In this document: one piece after another, positions 8,243 to 17,962 of the stretch
Layout: every line of letters begins with the position of its first letter
Numbering within the stretch: position 1 is the stretch's first letter
NCBI RefSeq assembly: GCF_030812315.1
Contig: NZ_JAUSSM010000001.1
Location: 645,255-709,254, forward strand
From: Arthrobacter oryzae
GTDB taxonomy: Bacteria; Actinomycetota; Actinomycetes; Actinomycetales; Micrococcaceae
Length of the DNA: 64,000 nt
Reading direction: 5' to 3'
Made by a program: the position numbers and the translations under genes
Notes under the pieces: generated by a model
The model's input: the letters and a program-made list of their open reading frames with translations, nothing else
Database searches by the model: none
What the model was told of the DNA's origin: nothing

Positions 8243-9858
8243 GCAGGCACAGCGGGACCAGGGAAGCCTCCCGGCTCCACAGCCGGCTGGAAGCCCTGAA
8301 CGACGCGCGGGAGCTTGCCGGCGGAGTGCTTCCCGAGGAGTCGCTGGATGACGTGCTGCAGGTCCTGGAGCGCGCCAGTACGCGCCGATCGCTGTCCGCG
8401 GACCATACTGTGGTGGGATTCTTCGGCGCCACGGGCAGCGGCAAGTCCTCGCTCTTCAATGCGGTCAGCGGCGCTGACATCGCGACGGCGGCAGCCCGCC
8501 GTCCCACGACCTCTGAACCGTTGGCAGGCGTCTGGGGAGCAGCGGGGAGCGAACCTCTCCTGGACTGGCTCGGGGTCGACAAGCGGCACCATTCCGCCGC
8601 GGTGCCGGGATTCGCCGATGAAGCCACCGGCCTGATCCTGCTCGACCTGCCGGACTTTGACTCAACCAAGGCCGCCAACCGGGAGATTGTCCAGCGGATG
8701 GTGGGGCTGGTCGACGTACTCGTGTGGGTGCTGGACCCGCAGAAATATGCGGACGCAGCAGTGCACAACGATTTCCTGGCGCCGCTCGCCTCGCATGGTG
8801 CGGTAACCCTGGTGGTCCTCAACCAGATCGACCTACTTCCGCCGCCGGACATTGAGCCCGTGCTGGAATCGCTCAAAGCCATTCTTGCCCGGGACGGGCT
8901 GGGTAAAGTGCAGGTCCTGGGCGCCTCCGCCCTGACCGGGACCGGCGTAGACAGAGTCCGTGCGGCCATCCGGCACGTGGCGGTGCAACGGCAGGCGTTG
9001 TCCCAGCGGCTGGCGGCGGATGTTTCCGCGGCGTCGGCTCAGCTCGCGGCAGCCTCCGGAGCGGGGGAAGCGGCAGGAGCCAGGTCCGGCACCCGATCCC
9101 GCCTCGCTGAAGAGCTGGCGGCGGCCGCCAACGTCCCGCTCGTGGTCGATGCCGTGTCGCGGTCCTACCGGCACGAATCCACGCGGCGCACCGGCTGGCC
9201 CCTGACCCGCTGGCTGATCCGGTTCCGCCCGGACCCGCTGCGGCGGCTGAACCTGCGCCGTGAAGGTGCCAGCGCCGAGGTCAACAGGACATCGCTGCCG
9301 CCGGCGGGAGCACCGGAACGCGCCAGGACGGATGCGGCCGTGCGGGACTTCGCAGACGCGGCCAGCGCCGGGGCCCCCGGGCCCTGGCGTGCGGCCATCC
9401 GTGGCGCCGCGCGCGAAGGACGGGACCGGTTGCCGGACGCGCTGGACCAGGCCATTGCCGGCACCGAGCTCCTGGCCGGACGCAAATCGTGGTGGTGGGG
9501 TGTTTTCAACGTAGTCCAGTGGCTGGCCCTTCTGGCAGCCCTTGGCGGACTGGCCTGGCTGGGCGCCCTTGCGGGCCTCGGCTATCTCCAGCTGCCGGTT
9601 CCGGAAGTGCCCAGGGTGGAGGGGTGGCCCGTTCCCACCCTGATGATTGCCGGGGGAGTGGTGCTCGGCATTGTCCTGGCCATCGCCGCGAAATTCATCG
9701 CCGCCGCGGCTGCCGGACTGCGGGCGGCCGCGGCCCGGAAGAAGCTGAATGCCGCCGTGGCCGCCGTGGCGGAGAGGCTCGTGGTCGAACCGGTGGAAGT
9801 CGAGGTCAGCAGGCTGAAGTCCTTCAACGCTGCCCTGAAGTCCGCGGCACGCGACTAA
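8239..9858 (+). CDS. Dynamin-like/YfjP-type GTPase, second of a pair
   Basis: 539-residue GTPase. Seen: Walker A GATGSGKS at residues 63-70, switch I RRPTTSE, G3-like LLDLPDFDS, a clear G4 NQID (in VVLNQIDLL), and an Ala/Ser-rich helical middle. Near the C-terminus are two membrane segments: one around WLALLAALGGLAWLGALAG, the other around IAGGVVLGIVLAIAAKF. The GTG start overlaps the upstream GTPase stop (GTGA), so an equimolar complex is likely. The intact G4 here and degenerate G4 upstream suggest one catalytic and one regulatory partner (inference). No other gene in the unit hints at the process; membrane remodelling or division-linked roles are possible. Confidence 0.82.
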   Translation: MSRHSGTREASRLHSRLEALNDARELAGGVLPEESLDDVLQVLERASTRRSLSADHTVVGFFGATGSGKSSLFNAVSGADIATAAARRPTTSEPLAGVWGAAGSEPLLDWLGVDKRHHSAAVPGFADEATGLILLDLPDFDSTKAANREIVQRMVGLVDVLVWVLDPQKYADAAVHNDFLAPLASHGAVTLVVLNQIDLLPPPDIEPVLESLKAILARDGLGKVQVLGASALTGTGVDRVRAAIRHVAVQRQALSQRLAADVSAASAQLAAASGAGEAAGARSGTRSRLAEELAAAANVPLVVDAVSRSYRHESTRRTGWPLTRWLIRFRPDPLRRLNLRREGASAEVNRTSLPPAGAPERARTDAAVRDFADAASAGAPGPWRAAIRGAAREGRDRLPDALDQAIAGTELLAGRKSWWWGVFNVVQWLALLAALGGLAWLGALAGLGYLQLPVPEVPRVEGWPVPTLMIAGGVVLGIVLAIAAKFIAAAAAGLRAAAARKKLNAAVAAVAERLVVEPVEVEVSRLKSFNAALKSAARD

Positions 9859-9872
9859 CGTTCCTGCCGCGA

Positions 9873-10418
9873 CTAACCGTTCTTCAGGGCTGCCGTAGCG
9901 TCGCGCACCTTGATCATGGTGCGGAGGTTGCGTGTGGTGGTGCTGGATTTGTAGCGGGCCTTGGATGACAGCTTGCTGAACGGGCTGTCCAGGGTGCCGC
10001 CGGCGGGTGCAAGCCAGGCCATGGCCTCCGGACCCAGGCGGTGCTGCCGGTTGCCGTCCAGCCCTGCGCCTGCCTCGAATAGTTCGTCCAGCATGGCCTT
10101 GTCCGAACTGAGCGTGATGTAGGTGTGGGTTGCCTTGTCCTCGGCCGGGTAGGGGCACGCCTCGACGATCGCGGCAACCCTGTCGGCGGTGAGCACCACT
10201 ACCCAGGCGTCATAGCCGAAGGCTTCACGGAGGCAGGCTTCGACGTCCTTCTTGACCGCTGCCGCACCGAGATTGCTGGCAAATGCCACGTTGCCGCTTG
10301 CCAGGAGCGTCTTCACTCCGGTGAAGCCGCGCGACCCGAGGGCGTCTTTGAGGTCCGCCATTTTGATGTTGATGCCGCCCACATTGATGCCGCGGAGGAA
10401 TACCGCATAGCTATTCAT
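9873..10418 (-). CDS. DUF1697 family protein
   Basis: 181-residue cytoplasmic protein. The family is recognised from the N-terminus YAVFLRGINVGG, followed by LKDALGSRGFTGVKTLLASGNV and the conserved SK(A)RYKSSTTTRNLRTM segment near the C-terminus. The family is widespread in bacteria and has no firm biochemical function. Start taken at ATG 10418; an in-frame GTG lies two codons upstream. It runs away from ndgR on the same strand and converges on the GTPase pair, with the two stops only 14 bp apart inside a duplicated GCGACTAAC motif. Confidence 0.85.
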   Translation of the reverse strand: MNSYAVFLRGINVGGINIKMADLKDALGSRGFTGVKTLLASGNVAFASNLGAAAVKKDVEACLREAFGYDAWVVVLTADRVAAIVEACPYPAEDKATHTYITLSSDKAMLDELFEAGAGLDGNRQHRLGPEAMAWLAPAGGTLDSPFSKLSSKARYKSSTTTRNLRTMIKVRDATAALKNG

Positions 10419-10488
10419 GGGCACAGCCTAATGCCCGTGAGCGGGCAGGGAGCGCCGGGCAAGCCGCGTCAGCAGGATGTCCGCCGGG

Positions 10489-11208
10489 TCAGTCGTTGTT
10501 CTTGCGGAGAGCCTCGGTGAGGACGCGGGCGGCATTGCAGACGACCTCGGCGTGCAGGCGGCCCGGCTGGCGCGTCAGGCGCTCGATCGGACCGGAAATT
10601 GAGACAGCGGCAATCACCCGTCCGGACGGACCCCGGACAGGCGCCGACACGGAGGCGACCCCCGGCTCGCGTTCGCCGAGGCTCTGGCCCCAGCCCCGCC
10701 GTCGTACACCCGCCAGGACCGTCGGCGTGAAGCGGGCCGCCTGCAGTCCCTCGAGAAGCCGGTCGTGGTCCTCCCAGGCCAGCAGCACCTGGGCGGCAGA
10801 GCCGGCCTTCATGGAAAGCTGCGTACCCACGGGGATGGTGTCCCGGAGGCCGATGGGGCGTTCTGCCGACGCTACGCATACGCGCCAGTCACCCTGCCGG
10901 CGGAAGATCTGCGCGCTTTCGCCGGTGGCGTCGCGCAGCTGCATGAGGACCGGCCCCGCGGACGCGATCAGCCGGTCCTCGCCGGCGGCGGACGCAAGCT
11001 CCACCAGGCGGCTGCCCAGCACGAATCGCCCCTGGATGTCGCGGCTGACAAGCCGGTGGTGAACCAGGGCCAGGGCAAGCCTGTGAACAGTCGGCCGCGC
11101 CAGTCCGGTGGCAGCCACCAGCTGCGCCAGAGTGGTGGGACCGGCCTCAAGCGCGTCCAGCACATGGGCCGCTTTATCGATGACACCGACTCCACTAGAA
11201 TTGTCCAT
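10489..11208 (-). CDS. ndgR: IclR-family regulator of leucine biosynthesis (NdgR/LtbR-like)
   Basis: 239-residue DNA-binding regulator. Seen: N-terminal MDNSSGVGVIDKAAHVLDAL, which matches my memory of Streptomyces NdgR; a winged helix-turn-helix with LAQLVAATGLARPTVHRLA (~residues 26-44); and a C-terminal IclR effector domain. ATG 11208 is preferred over upstream GTG/ATG codons because family members begin MDNSS. It is divergent from leuC across 112 bp. NdgR and LtbR are known to control leuCD and other amino-acid genes in actinobacteria, so control of the adjacent leuCD is inferred. An inverted repeat 16 bp upstream of the start may be its own operator. Confidence 0.9.
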   Translation of the reverse strand: MDNSSGVGVIDKAAHVLDALEAGPTTLAQLVAATGLARPTVHRLALALVHHRLVSRDIQGRFVLGSRLVELASAAGEDRLIASAGPVLMQLRDATGESAQIFRRQGDWRVCVASAERPIGLRDTIPVGTQLSMKAGSAAQVLLAWEDHDRLLEGLQAARFTPTVLAGVRRRGWGQSLGEREPGVASVSAPVRGPSGRVIAAVSISGPIERLTRQPGRLHAEVVCNAARVLTEALRKNND

Positions 11209-11223
11209 GTAATGATATTGCCG

Positions 11224-11238
11224 TCTCATTATCTGAGA
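11224..11238. promoter_or_regulatory. Candidate NdgR operator between ndgR and leuC
   Basis: Inverted repeat TCTCA-5-TGAGA. On the minus strand it contains GATAAT, a good -10 hexamer for ndgR, so bound protein would block ndgR transcription. It lies 83 bp before leuC. Operator identity is inferred. Confidence 0.4.
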
Positions 11239-11320
11239 TGCAAATCATTTGGCTGGCGTATTACGCGGGCGTGCTGGTTCAGTGGATATAAACAGCCAAC
11301 AGCAGTGAAGGGAGATGGCC

Positions 11321-12775
11321 ATGGCAAAGACATTGGCCGAGAAAGTCTGGGACGCGCACGTGGTGCGCAAAGGCGACGGCGAAGGTGCCAACGCCCAGCC
11401 GGACCTTCTCTACATCGACCTCCACCTGGTGCATGAAGTCACGTCCCCGCAGGCCTTCGAAGGGCTCCGCCTGGCCGGCAGGAAACTGCGCCGCCCGGAC
11501 CTCACCATCGCCACCGAGGACCACAACACCCCGACGCTGGACATCGACAAGCCTATCGCCGATCTCACCAGCCGGACGCAGATCCAGACCTTGCGCAACA
11601 ACTGCGCGGAATTCGGCGTCCGCCTGCATTCCCTGGGCGACGCCGAGCAGGGAATCGTCCACGTGGTGGGCCCCCAGCTCGGGCTCACCCAGCCAGGCAT
11701 GACCGTGGTCTGCGGCGATTCGCATACCTCCACGCACGGAGCATTCGGCGCGCTGGCCATGGGCATCGGCACGTCCGAGGTTGAACACGTCATGGCCACG
11801 CAGACGCTGTCCCTGAAGCCGTTCAAGACCATGGCGATCAACGTCGAGGGCACGCTCCGCCCCGGTGTTTCGGCGAAGGACATCATCCTGGCCGTCATCG
11901 CGAAGATCGGCACCGGCGGCGGGCAGGGCTACGTCCTGGAATACCGCGGCTCAGCGATCCGCGCGCTGTCCATGGAAGCCCGGATGACCATCTGCAACAT
12001 GTCCATCGAAGCCGGTGCACGCGCAGGCCTGGTGGCCCCGGACCAGACCACCTACGACTACATGTACGGACGCCCGCACGCGCCGCAGGGTGCGGAGTGG
12101 GACGCCGCCGTCGAATACTGGAACACGCTGCGCTCCGAAGACGACGCGACGTTCGACGTTGAGGTGGACCTCGACGCCGACACCCTGGAACCCTTTGTTA
12201 CGTGGGGCACCAACCCGGGCCAGGGCGTTTCACTGTCCTCGAAGGTTCCCTCCCCTGAAGACTTCGGTGATGAAAACGCCAAGGCCGCGGCCGAGCGGGC
12301 ACTGCAGTACATGGGCCTGGAAGCCGGCACGCCGATGAAGGAGATCCGGGTGGACACGGTGTTCCTGGGCTCCTGCACGAACTCCCGGATGGAGGACCTG
12401 CGTGCCGCCGCGGACATCATTCGCGGCCGTACGAAGGACCCGAACATCCGGATGCTCGTGGTGCCGGGATCGGCACGCGTCCGGCTCGAAGCGGAAGCGG
12501 AGGGCCTGGACAGGGTCTTCAAGGACTTCGGAGCCGAATGGCGCTTCGCGGGCTGTTCCATGTGCCTGGGCATGAACCCCGACCAGCTGGAGCCGGGCGA
12601 ACGCTGCGCATCCACGTCCAACCGCAACTTCGAGGGACGCCAGGGCAAGGGCGGCCGCACCCACCTCGTCTCACCCGTAGTGGCAGCAGCGACGGCAGTG
12701 CGTGGCACGCTCAGTTCGCCGTCGGACCTGGACCCCGCCCCGGAGTCTGCCGCCGTCGGCATCAGCGCCGCCTAG
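11321..12775 (+). CDS. leuC: 3-isopropylmalate dehydratase large subunit
   Basis: Isomerises 2-isopropylmalate to 3-isopropylmalate in leucine synthesis, together with LeuD. 484 residues, normal for LeuC. Seen: aconitase-type [4Fe-4S] ligands Cys352 (GSCTNSR) and Cys412/Cys415 (GCSMCLG), and substrate-binding segments such as [14 protein letters not shown]. Start set at ATG 11321 rather than ATG 11315, because the AAGGGAG site ends at 11314 and leaves a normal 6-bp spacing. leuD follows after 68 bp. Transcription is divergent from ndgR. Confidence 0.97.
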   Translation: MAKTLAEKVWDAHVVRKGDGEGANAQPDLLYIDLHLVHEVTSPQAFEGLRLAGRKLRRPDLTIATEDHNTPTLDIDKPIADLTSRTQIQTLRNNCAEFGVRLHSLGDAEQGIVHVVGPQLGLTQPGMTVVCGDSHTSTHGAFGALAMGIGTSEVEHVMATQTLSLKPFKTMAINVEGTLRPGVSAKDIILAVIAKIGTGGGQGYVLEYRGSAIRALSMEARMTICNMSIEAGARAGLVAPDQTTYDYMYGRPHAPQGAEWDAAVEYWNTLRSEDDATFDVEVDLDADTLEPFVTWGTNPGQGVSLSSKVPSPEDFGDENAKAAAERALQYMGLEAGTPMKEIRVDTVFLGSCTNSRMEDLRAAADIIRGRTKDPNIRMLVVPGSARVRLEAEAEGLDRVFKDFGAEWRFAGCSMCLGMNPDQLEPGERCASTSNRNFEGRQGKGGRTHLVSPVVAAATAVRGTLSSPSDLDPAPESAAVGISAA

Positions 12776-12843
12776 ATAGCGCTGACCAGTTCCCGCCGTT
12801 TAGACGACGCCGCCTAGACCTACCAAGCACCGAAGGATCCGCC

Positions 12844-13446
12844 ATGGAAAAGTTCAGCACCCACACCGGGATCGGCGTACCGCTGCGCCAGAGCAACGTG
12901 GACACCGACCAGATCATCCCCGCCGTCTACCTCAAGCGCATCACCCGCACGGGCTTCGAGGACGCACTCTTTGCCGCCTGGCGCAAGGACCCGGCGTTCA
13001 TCCTGAACCAGGAACCGTTCAACGCCGGCTCCGTGCTGGTGGCCGGACCCGACTTCGGCACCGGGTCCTCCCGCGAGCACGCCGTCTGGGCACTGAAGGA
13101 TTACGGCTTCAAGACCGTCCTGTCCTCCCGGTTCGCCGATATCTTCCGCGGCAACTCCGGCAAGCAGGGCCTGCTGGCCGCCGAACTCGCCCAGGATGAC
13201 ATTGAACTCATCTGGAAGGTGCTGGAGAACGCCCCGGGCACCGAGGTGACGGTGGACCTCGTTTCGAAGACAGTGACCTGCGGCAACGTGGTGGCGCCGT
13301 TCGAGATTGACGACTACACACGCTGGCGCCTCCTGGAGGGCCTGGACGACATCGGACTGACCCTCCAGCACGAGGAAGACATCACGGCCTACGAGGCAAC
13401 CAGGCCCGCTTTCAAGCCGAAGACCCTCCCTGCGCGGCTGTCCTAG
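12844..13446 (+). CDS. leuD: 3-isopropylmalate dehydratase small subunit
   Basis: 200-residue swivel-domain partner of LeuC. Seen: N-terminal [20 protein letters not shown], then [13 protein letters not shown] (active-site serine region) and [11 protein letters not shown], all standard LeuD landmarks. ATG 12844 follows GAAGGA with normal spacing. Co-oriented with leuC and probably in one mRNA. Just after the stop, GCTATTACCGGA is present twice in tandem. Confidence 0.97.
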   Translation: MEKFSTHTGIGVPLRQSNVDTDQIIPAVYLKRITRTGFEDALFAAWRKDPAFILNQEPFNAGSVLVAGPDFGTGSSREHAVWALKDYGFKTVLSSRFADIFRGNSGKQGLLAAELAQDDIELIWKVLENAPGTEVTVDLVSKTVTCGNVVAPFEIDDYTRWRLLEGLDDIGLTLQHEEDITAYEATRPAFKPKTLPARLS

Positions 13447-13647
13447 ACGGGACGCTATTACCGGAGGCTATTACCGGACGGACGCGCCACGCCGCGGAGC
13501 CGTTCCCGGACGCTGCTGCGCCCGCTCCCGGACCCTTGCTGAACCCCCGGGAAGCGCGCCGTATTTCAGATCGGTAACCCAAGCTCCTATGCTTAGCTGG
13601 AGCCTTTGTAAGGATTTGGGGGCGAGAAGTCGTGAGGAAACCGGTAA

Positions 13648-14973
13648 ATGAGTAGTGTTCTGACAATCCGCGGAGGCGTCCCGCTGACTGGCCGCGTCAC
13701 CGTTCGCGGGGCCAAGAATCTTGTCCCCAAGGCCATGGTGGCTGCCCTTCTGGGCAACGAGCCGTCCGTGTTGCGCAACGTTCCTGAGATCAAGGACGTC
13801 GAGGTTGTCACCAGCCTGCTCCAGCTCCACGGCGTCACCGTGGATAAGGACCCCGTCACCGGGGACCTCACCTTGGATCCGAAGGGCGCCAAGACCGCGT
13901 CCAGCACCGCCATTGACGCCCACGCCGGCGACTCCAGGATCCCGATCCTGCTGTGCGGTCCGCTGATCCACGCCATCGGCGAGGCCTTCATTCCGGACCT
14001 GGGCGGCTGCAAGATCGGCGACCGCCCCATCGATTACCACCTGAACGTCCTGCGTCAGTTCGGGGCCGTCGTCGAAAAGCGCCCGGGCGGCATCCACATT
14101 TCCGCGCCCAAGGGCCTTCAGGGGGCCAAGATCTCCCTGCCGTACCCGTCAGTGGGCGCCACGGAGCAGGTCCTGCTCAGCGCCACCCGGGCCGAGGGCA
14201 TCACGGAGCTCTCGGGTGCCGCCACGGAACCGGAAATCATCGACCTCATTGCGGTTCTGCAGAAGATGGGCGCCATCATCAGCGTCCAGACAGACCGCAC
14301 CATCCGGATTGAAGGCGTGAGGGACCTGGGCGGCTACAACCACCGCGCCCTCTCGGACCGCAACGAATCCGCGTCCTGGGCATCCGCCGCGCTTGTGACG
14401 CGCGGAGACATCTTTGTCGAGGGCGCCTCCCAGCGCGACATGATGACCTTCCTGAACACCTACCGCAAGGTGGGAGGCGGCATGGACATCGGCGAGGACG
14501 GCATCCGTTTTTACCACCGCGGCGGCAAACTGAACCCGCTCGTCCTGGAGACGGACGTGCACCCGGGATTCATGACGGACTGGCAGCAGCCGCTCGTTGT
14601 GGCCCTGACCCAGGCCGAGGGCGTGTCGATCGTCCACGAGACCGTCTACGAGAACCGTTTCGGCTTCACTGACGCGCTCCTCCGGATGGGTGCCAACATC
14701 CAGGTCCACCGGGAATGCCTCGGAAGTGTGCCGTGCCGTTTCGGCCAGCGCAACTTCCTGCACTCGGCCGTCATCTCGGGTCCCACGCAGCTCAAGGGCA
14801 CTGATATCGACGTCCCGGACCTCCGGGGCGGCTTTAGCCACCTCATCGCAGCCCTGGCGGCCACCGGCACGTCCCGGGTGACCGGAATCGACATCATTAA
14901 CCGCGGCTACGAGCGTTTCACCGAGAAGCTCGCCGGCCTGGGCGCCGATTTCGACATCACCTCAGCCAAGTAA
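13648..14973 (+). CDS. murA: UDP-N-acetylglucosamine 1-carboxyvinyltransferase
   Basis: First committed step of peptidoglycan synthesis: transfers enolpyruvate from PEP to UDP-GlcNAc. 441 residues. Seen: N-terminal RGGVPLTGRVTVRGAKN with the substrate-binding Lys-Asn, and catalytic Cys121 in LGGCKIGDRP. Mycobacteria carry Asp at this position and are fosfomycin-insensitive; the Cys here is the ordinary form. EPSP-synthase-like internal repeats fill the chain. The gene heads a run with plsC, gpsA and ddl, all supplying envelope precursors, with gaps of 10 bp or less or overlaps. Confidence 0.95.
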   Translation: MSSVLTIRGGVPLTGRVTVRGAKNLVPKAMVAALLGNEPSVLRNVPEIKDVEVVTSLLQLHGVTVDKDPVTGDLTLDPKGAKTASSTAIDAHAGDSRIPILLCGPLIHAIGEAFIPDLGGCKIGDRPIDYHLNVLRQFGAVVEKRPGGIHISAPKGLQGAKISLPYPSVGATEQVLLSATRAEGITELSGAATEPEIIDLIAVLQKMGAIISVQTDRTIRIEGVRDLGGYNHRALSDRNESASWASAALVTRGDIFVEGASQRDMMTFLNTYRKVGGGMDIGEDGIRFYHRGGKLNPLVLETDVHPGFMTDWQQPLVVALTQAEGVSIVHETVYENRFGFTDALLRMGANIQVHRECLGSVPCRFGQRNFLHSAVISGPTQLKGTDIDVPDLRGGFSHLIAALAATGTSRVTGIDIINRGYERFTEKLAGLGADFDITSAK

Positions 14974-14983
14974 CGGGGTCCCA

Positions 14984-15730
14984 GTGAAGGAAACGGCCAA
15001 GAGCCGCATCACCTTTGTCATCGTCGCCGGGATCGTCAGGCCCGTGATGAACCTGCTCATGAACAAGAAGTGGGAAGGGCTGGAAAAGCTTCCGGCGGGC
15101 GGCTTCATCGCTGCCCCCAACCATTGCACGGAGATCGACCCGCTGGTCATCGGTCACCTGCTTTACAACCAGAAGCGGATGCCGCACTTCCTCGCCAAGG
15201 GCGGCCTCTTCAAGGTGCCGGTGGTCGGGGCCGTGTTGCGCGCCACCAAGCAGATCCCGGTGGAACGCTCGACGGCGGGAGCCAACCGTTCGTTGAACGT
15301 CGCCAAGGAAGTGGTTGCCGAAGGCGGTGCAATCATCATCTACCCTGAAGGCACCCTGACCCGGGACCCGGACCTGTGGCCGATGAAGGGCCACACGGGC
15401 GCGGCCCGGATGGCGCTGGAGAGCGGTATTCCGGTTGTTCCCATGGCCCACTGGGGCGCACACCAGGTCTTCCCCCGCTACGCAAAGCGCTTCCACCTGT
15501 TCCCCCGCCGGACTTCCCGCGTCATCGTGGGAGATCCCGTGGACCTTAGCGCTTTTGAGGGCCGTCCGCTGGACAAAGCCACGCTGGCGGCGGCCACCGC
15601 CGTCATCATGGACGCCATCACCGGGCTGCTGGCAACCCTGCGGTCGGAGCAGCCTCCCGCCGAACGGTGGGACCCGGCTGCCCACAACCAGAGCAAACAC
15701 GGACGCAACATCGAATGGGACGGCAAATGA
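14984..15730 (+). CDS. plsC: 1-acyl-sn-glycerol-3-phosphate acyltransferase
   Basis: Membrane-associated acyltransferase making phosphatidic acid. 248 residues. Seen: catalytic HX4D as NHCTEID near residue 46, a second motif around the lysine-rich FLAKGGLF, and the third motif IYPEGTLTRD near residue 124. GTG 14984 sits 10 bp after the murA stop with GGGG nearby. Its stop overlaps the gpsA start (ATGA). Pairing with gpsA, which supplies glycerol-3-phosphate, makes a compact phospholipid module. Confidence 0.92.
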   Translation: MKETAKSRITFVIVAGIVRPVMNLLMNKKWEGLEKLPAGGFIAAPNHCTEIDPLVIGHLLYNQKRMPHFLAKGGLFKVPVVGAVLRATKQIPVERSTAGANRSLNVAKEVVAEGGAIIIYPEGTLTRDPDLWPMKGHTGAARMALESGIPVVPMAHWGAHQVFPRYAKRFHLFPRRTSRVIVGDPVDLSAFEGRPLDKATLAAATAVIMDAITGLLATLRSEQPPAERWDPAAHNQSKHGRNIEWDGK

Positions 15731-16779
15731 CCCAGGAACAGGCCGCAGCGGGCTCAGCGAAATCGGTCGCCGTCCTCGGAGCCGGCTCCTGGGGCACCAC
15801 CTTTGCCAAGATCCTCGCGGATGCGGCCACGGCATCCGGCGTTGAACGGAACATCCGGCTCTGGGGCCGCCGCAGCGAAGTCGTTGAGCAAATCAACACC
15901 CGGCACCGCAACCCGCAGTACCTCAAGGAGATTGACCTCCCGCACAGCATCACCGCATCCACCGAGGTCGCGGACGTGCTCTCCGGCGCAGACCTTGTGG
16001 TCCTGGCCGTTCCCGCCCAGTCCCTGCGGCTGCAGCTTCGCGAGTGGCGGCACCTGATCTCACCGGACGCCCTGGTGGTTTCCCTGATGAAGGGGCTGGA
16101 GCTCAGTTCGGACGCCCGGATGAGCGAAGTCATCTGTGAGGAACTGGGAATCAAAGCAGACCGCGTTGCCGTGGTCTCCGGACCGAACCTGGCCATGGAA
16201 ATTGCCAGGGAGGAACCGACGGCGTCGGTCGTGGCCTGCTCGGACGCCGAGGCGGCCTCATGGATCGCGCGCAGCTGCACCGCACCGTACTTCCGTCCCT
16301 ACACCACCAGCGACGTCGTCGGCGTTGAAATCGGCGGCATCGTCAAGAACGTCATTGCCCTGGCCGTGGGCATCTGCGAAGGCAAACAGATGGGCGACAA
16401 CACCAAGGCATCCGTGATTACCCGCGGGCTTGCGGAGACGTCCAGGCTGGCGCTGGCACTTGGGGGAGAGGCTCAGACCATGGCGGGCCTCGCAGGCCTG
16501 GGGGATTTGGTGGCCACCTGCTCCTCGCCCCTGTCCCGTAACCACACCGCCGGACGCCTCCTCGGCAAGGGGCTAACGCTGGAACAGGTGGCAGCGGAAA
16601 TGACCCAGACGGCCGAAGGGATCAAGTCGGGCCAGGCCGTGCATGAACTTGCCGGGAAGCTCGGCGTCGAAATGCCCATCACGGCGGCAGTGGTTGCCGT
16701 CCTGGCCGGAAAATTGTCCGTTGACGAACTGGGACCGCTGCTGCTGGCCCGGGACCTTAAATCCGAAGGCGATTACTGA
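15727..16779 (+). CDS. gpsA: Glycerol-3-phosphate dehydrogenase [NAD(P)+]
   Basis: Reduces dihydroxyacetone phosphate to sn-glycerol-3-phosphate for lipid synthesis. 350 residues. Seen: Rossmann motif VLGAGSWGTTFAK near residue 16, GPNLAMEIA, catalytic lysine region GGIVKNVIALAVGI, and NTKASVITRGLAE. ATG 15727 overlaps the plsC stop; the upstream in-frame residues belong to the plsC shadow frame. ddl follows after 2 bp. Confidence 0.96.
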   Translation: MTQEQAAAGSAKSVAVLGAGSWGTTFAKILADAATASGVERNIRLWGRRSEVVEQINTRHRNPQYLKEIDLPHSITASTEVADVLSGADLVVLAVPAQSLRLQLREWRHLISPDALVVSLMKGLELSSDARMSEVICEELGIKADRVAVVSGPNLAMEIAREEPTASVVACSDAEAASWIARSCTAPYFRPYTTSDVVGVEIGGIVKNVIALAVGICEGKQMGDNTKASVITRGLAETSRLALALGGEAQTMAGLAGLGDLVATCSSPLSRNHTAGRLLGKGLTLEQVAAEMTQTAEGIKSGQAVHELAGKLGVEMPITAAVVAVLAGKLSVDELGPLLLARDLKSEGDY

Positions 16780-16781
16780 CT

Positions 16782-17930
16782 GTGTCGGAAGAACAATTGA
16801 ACAAGAACACCGGTGGGGCCCACGCCAAACCACGCGTTGCCGTTTTGTTTGGGGGCCGTTCGAGTGAGCACGCCGTCAGCTGCGTGACGGCTGCCGGCGT
16901 TCTCGGCGCCATCGACTATGACAAGTACGATGTCATCCCCATTGGCATCGCCAAGACCGGCCAGTGGGTCCTTGCCTTGGGGGACACCCGGCAGTGGTCC
17001 CTCTCGGCCTCCTCGCTGCCAGAAGTGGCGCCGTCGGCCCGGACAGTCACGCTCGCCGAAATCGGGGGCGAACACCAGCTGATCGTCGCCTCACCGAACG
17101 AAGTCCCGCAGGAACTCGGCTCCGTGGACGTTGTCTTTCCGCTGCTCCATGGACCGTTCGGCGAGGACGGCACCATCCAGGGACTGCTGGAGCTCTCGGA
17201 CACCCGCTACGTGGGTGCCGGTGTCCTCGCGTCCGCGGTCGGCATGGACAAGCACTACATGAAGGTCGTCTTCGAAGCCGCCGGCCTGCAGGTGGGTCCG
17301 TACATCGCAGTGACGGACCGCCAGTGGATCACTGACCCCGAATCTGTCCGCAAACGCGTTGACCTGCTGGGGTACCCCGTGTTCGTCAAGCCTGCCAGGG
17401 CGGGATCCTCGATGGGCATCTCCAAGGTGGACTCCCTGGAGGGGCTGGACGCGGCCATCGAGGCTGCCCGTGAGCACGACCTCAAACTCGTGATCGAAGC
17501 CGGAATCGTGGGCCGCGAAATCGAGTGCGCCGTCCTGGAAGGGCGGGGCACCGACAGCCCGCGGACCTCGATGCCGGGCGAGATCGCAGTGGCACCGGGT
17601 GAGCACGAGTTCTATGACTTCAATGCCAAATACGTGGAGGACGACGCCGCCTCGCTGAGCTGCCCGGCCGACATCCCTGACGAAGCTATCGCCCGGGTCC
17701 GCGAGCTTGCCGCCGCGGCGTTCGATGCTGTGGGAGCGGAGGGCCTCAGCAGGGTTGACTTCTTCTACACCCCCGACGGTGAGCTGATCATCAACGAGAT
17801 CAACACCATGCCCGGCTTCACGCCCAAGAGCATGTACCCGCAGATGTGGGCTGCCTCCGGACTCAGCTATGCGGACCTGATCGACGAACTCATCTACCTG
17901 GCACTGCACAGGAAGACCGGGCTGCGCTAA
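16782..17930 (+). CDS. ddl: D-alanine--D-alanine ligase
   Basis: ATP-grasp ligase that makes the D-Ala-D-Ala end of the peptidoglycan stem. 382 residues. Seen: VAVLFGGRSSEHAVSC at the N-terminus, LLHGPFGEDGTIQG, the GSSMGISKV loop, and NEINTMPGFTPKSMYP with the metal-binding Glu/Asn. Starts at GTG 16782, two bases after gpsA. Last gene of the murA-plsC-gpsA-ddl run; it converges on the DUF3515 lipoprotein gene 32 bp away. Confidence 0.96.
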   Translation: MSEEQLNKNTGGAHAKPRVAVLFGGRSSEHAVSCVTAAGVLGAIDYDKYDVIPIGIAKTGQWVLALGDTRQWSLSASSLPEVAPSARTVTLAEIGGEHQLIVASPNEVPQELGSVDVVFPLLHGPFGEDGTIQGLLELSDTRYVGAGVLASAVGMDKHYMKVVFEAAGLQVGPYIAVTDRQWITDPESVRKRVDLLGYPVFVKPARAGSSMGISKVDSLEGLDAAIEAAREHDLKLVIEAGIVGREIECAVLEGRGTDSPRTSMPGEIAVAPGEHEFYDFNAKYVEDDAASLSCPADIPDEAIARVRELAAAAFDAVGAEGLSRVDFFYTPDGELIINEINTMPGFTPKSMYPQMWAASGLSYADLIDELIYLALHRKTGLR

Positions 17931-17962
17931 CCGCTATTGCCGCTCCGGCTAGTGTCGCTGCG

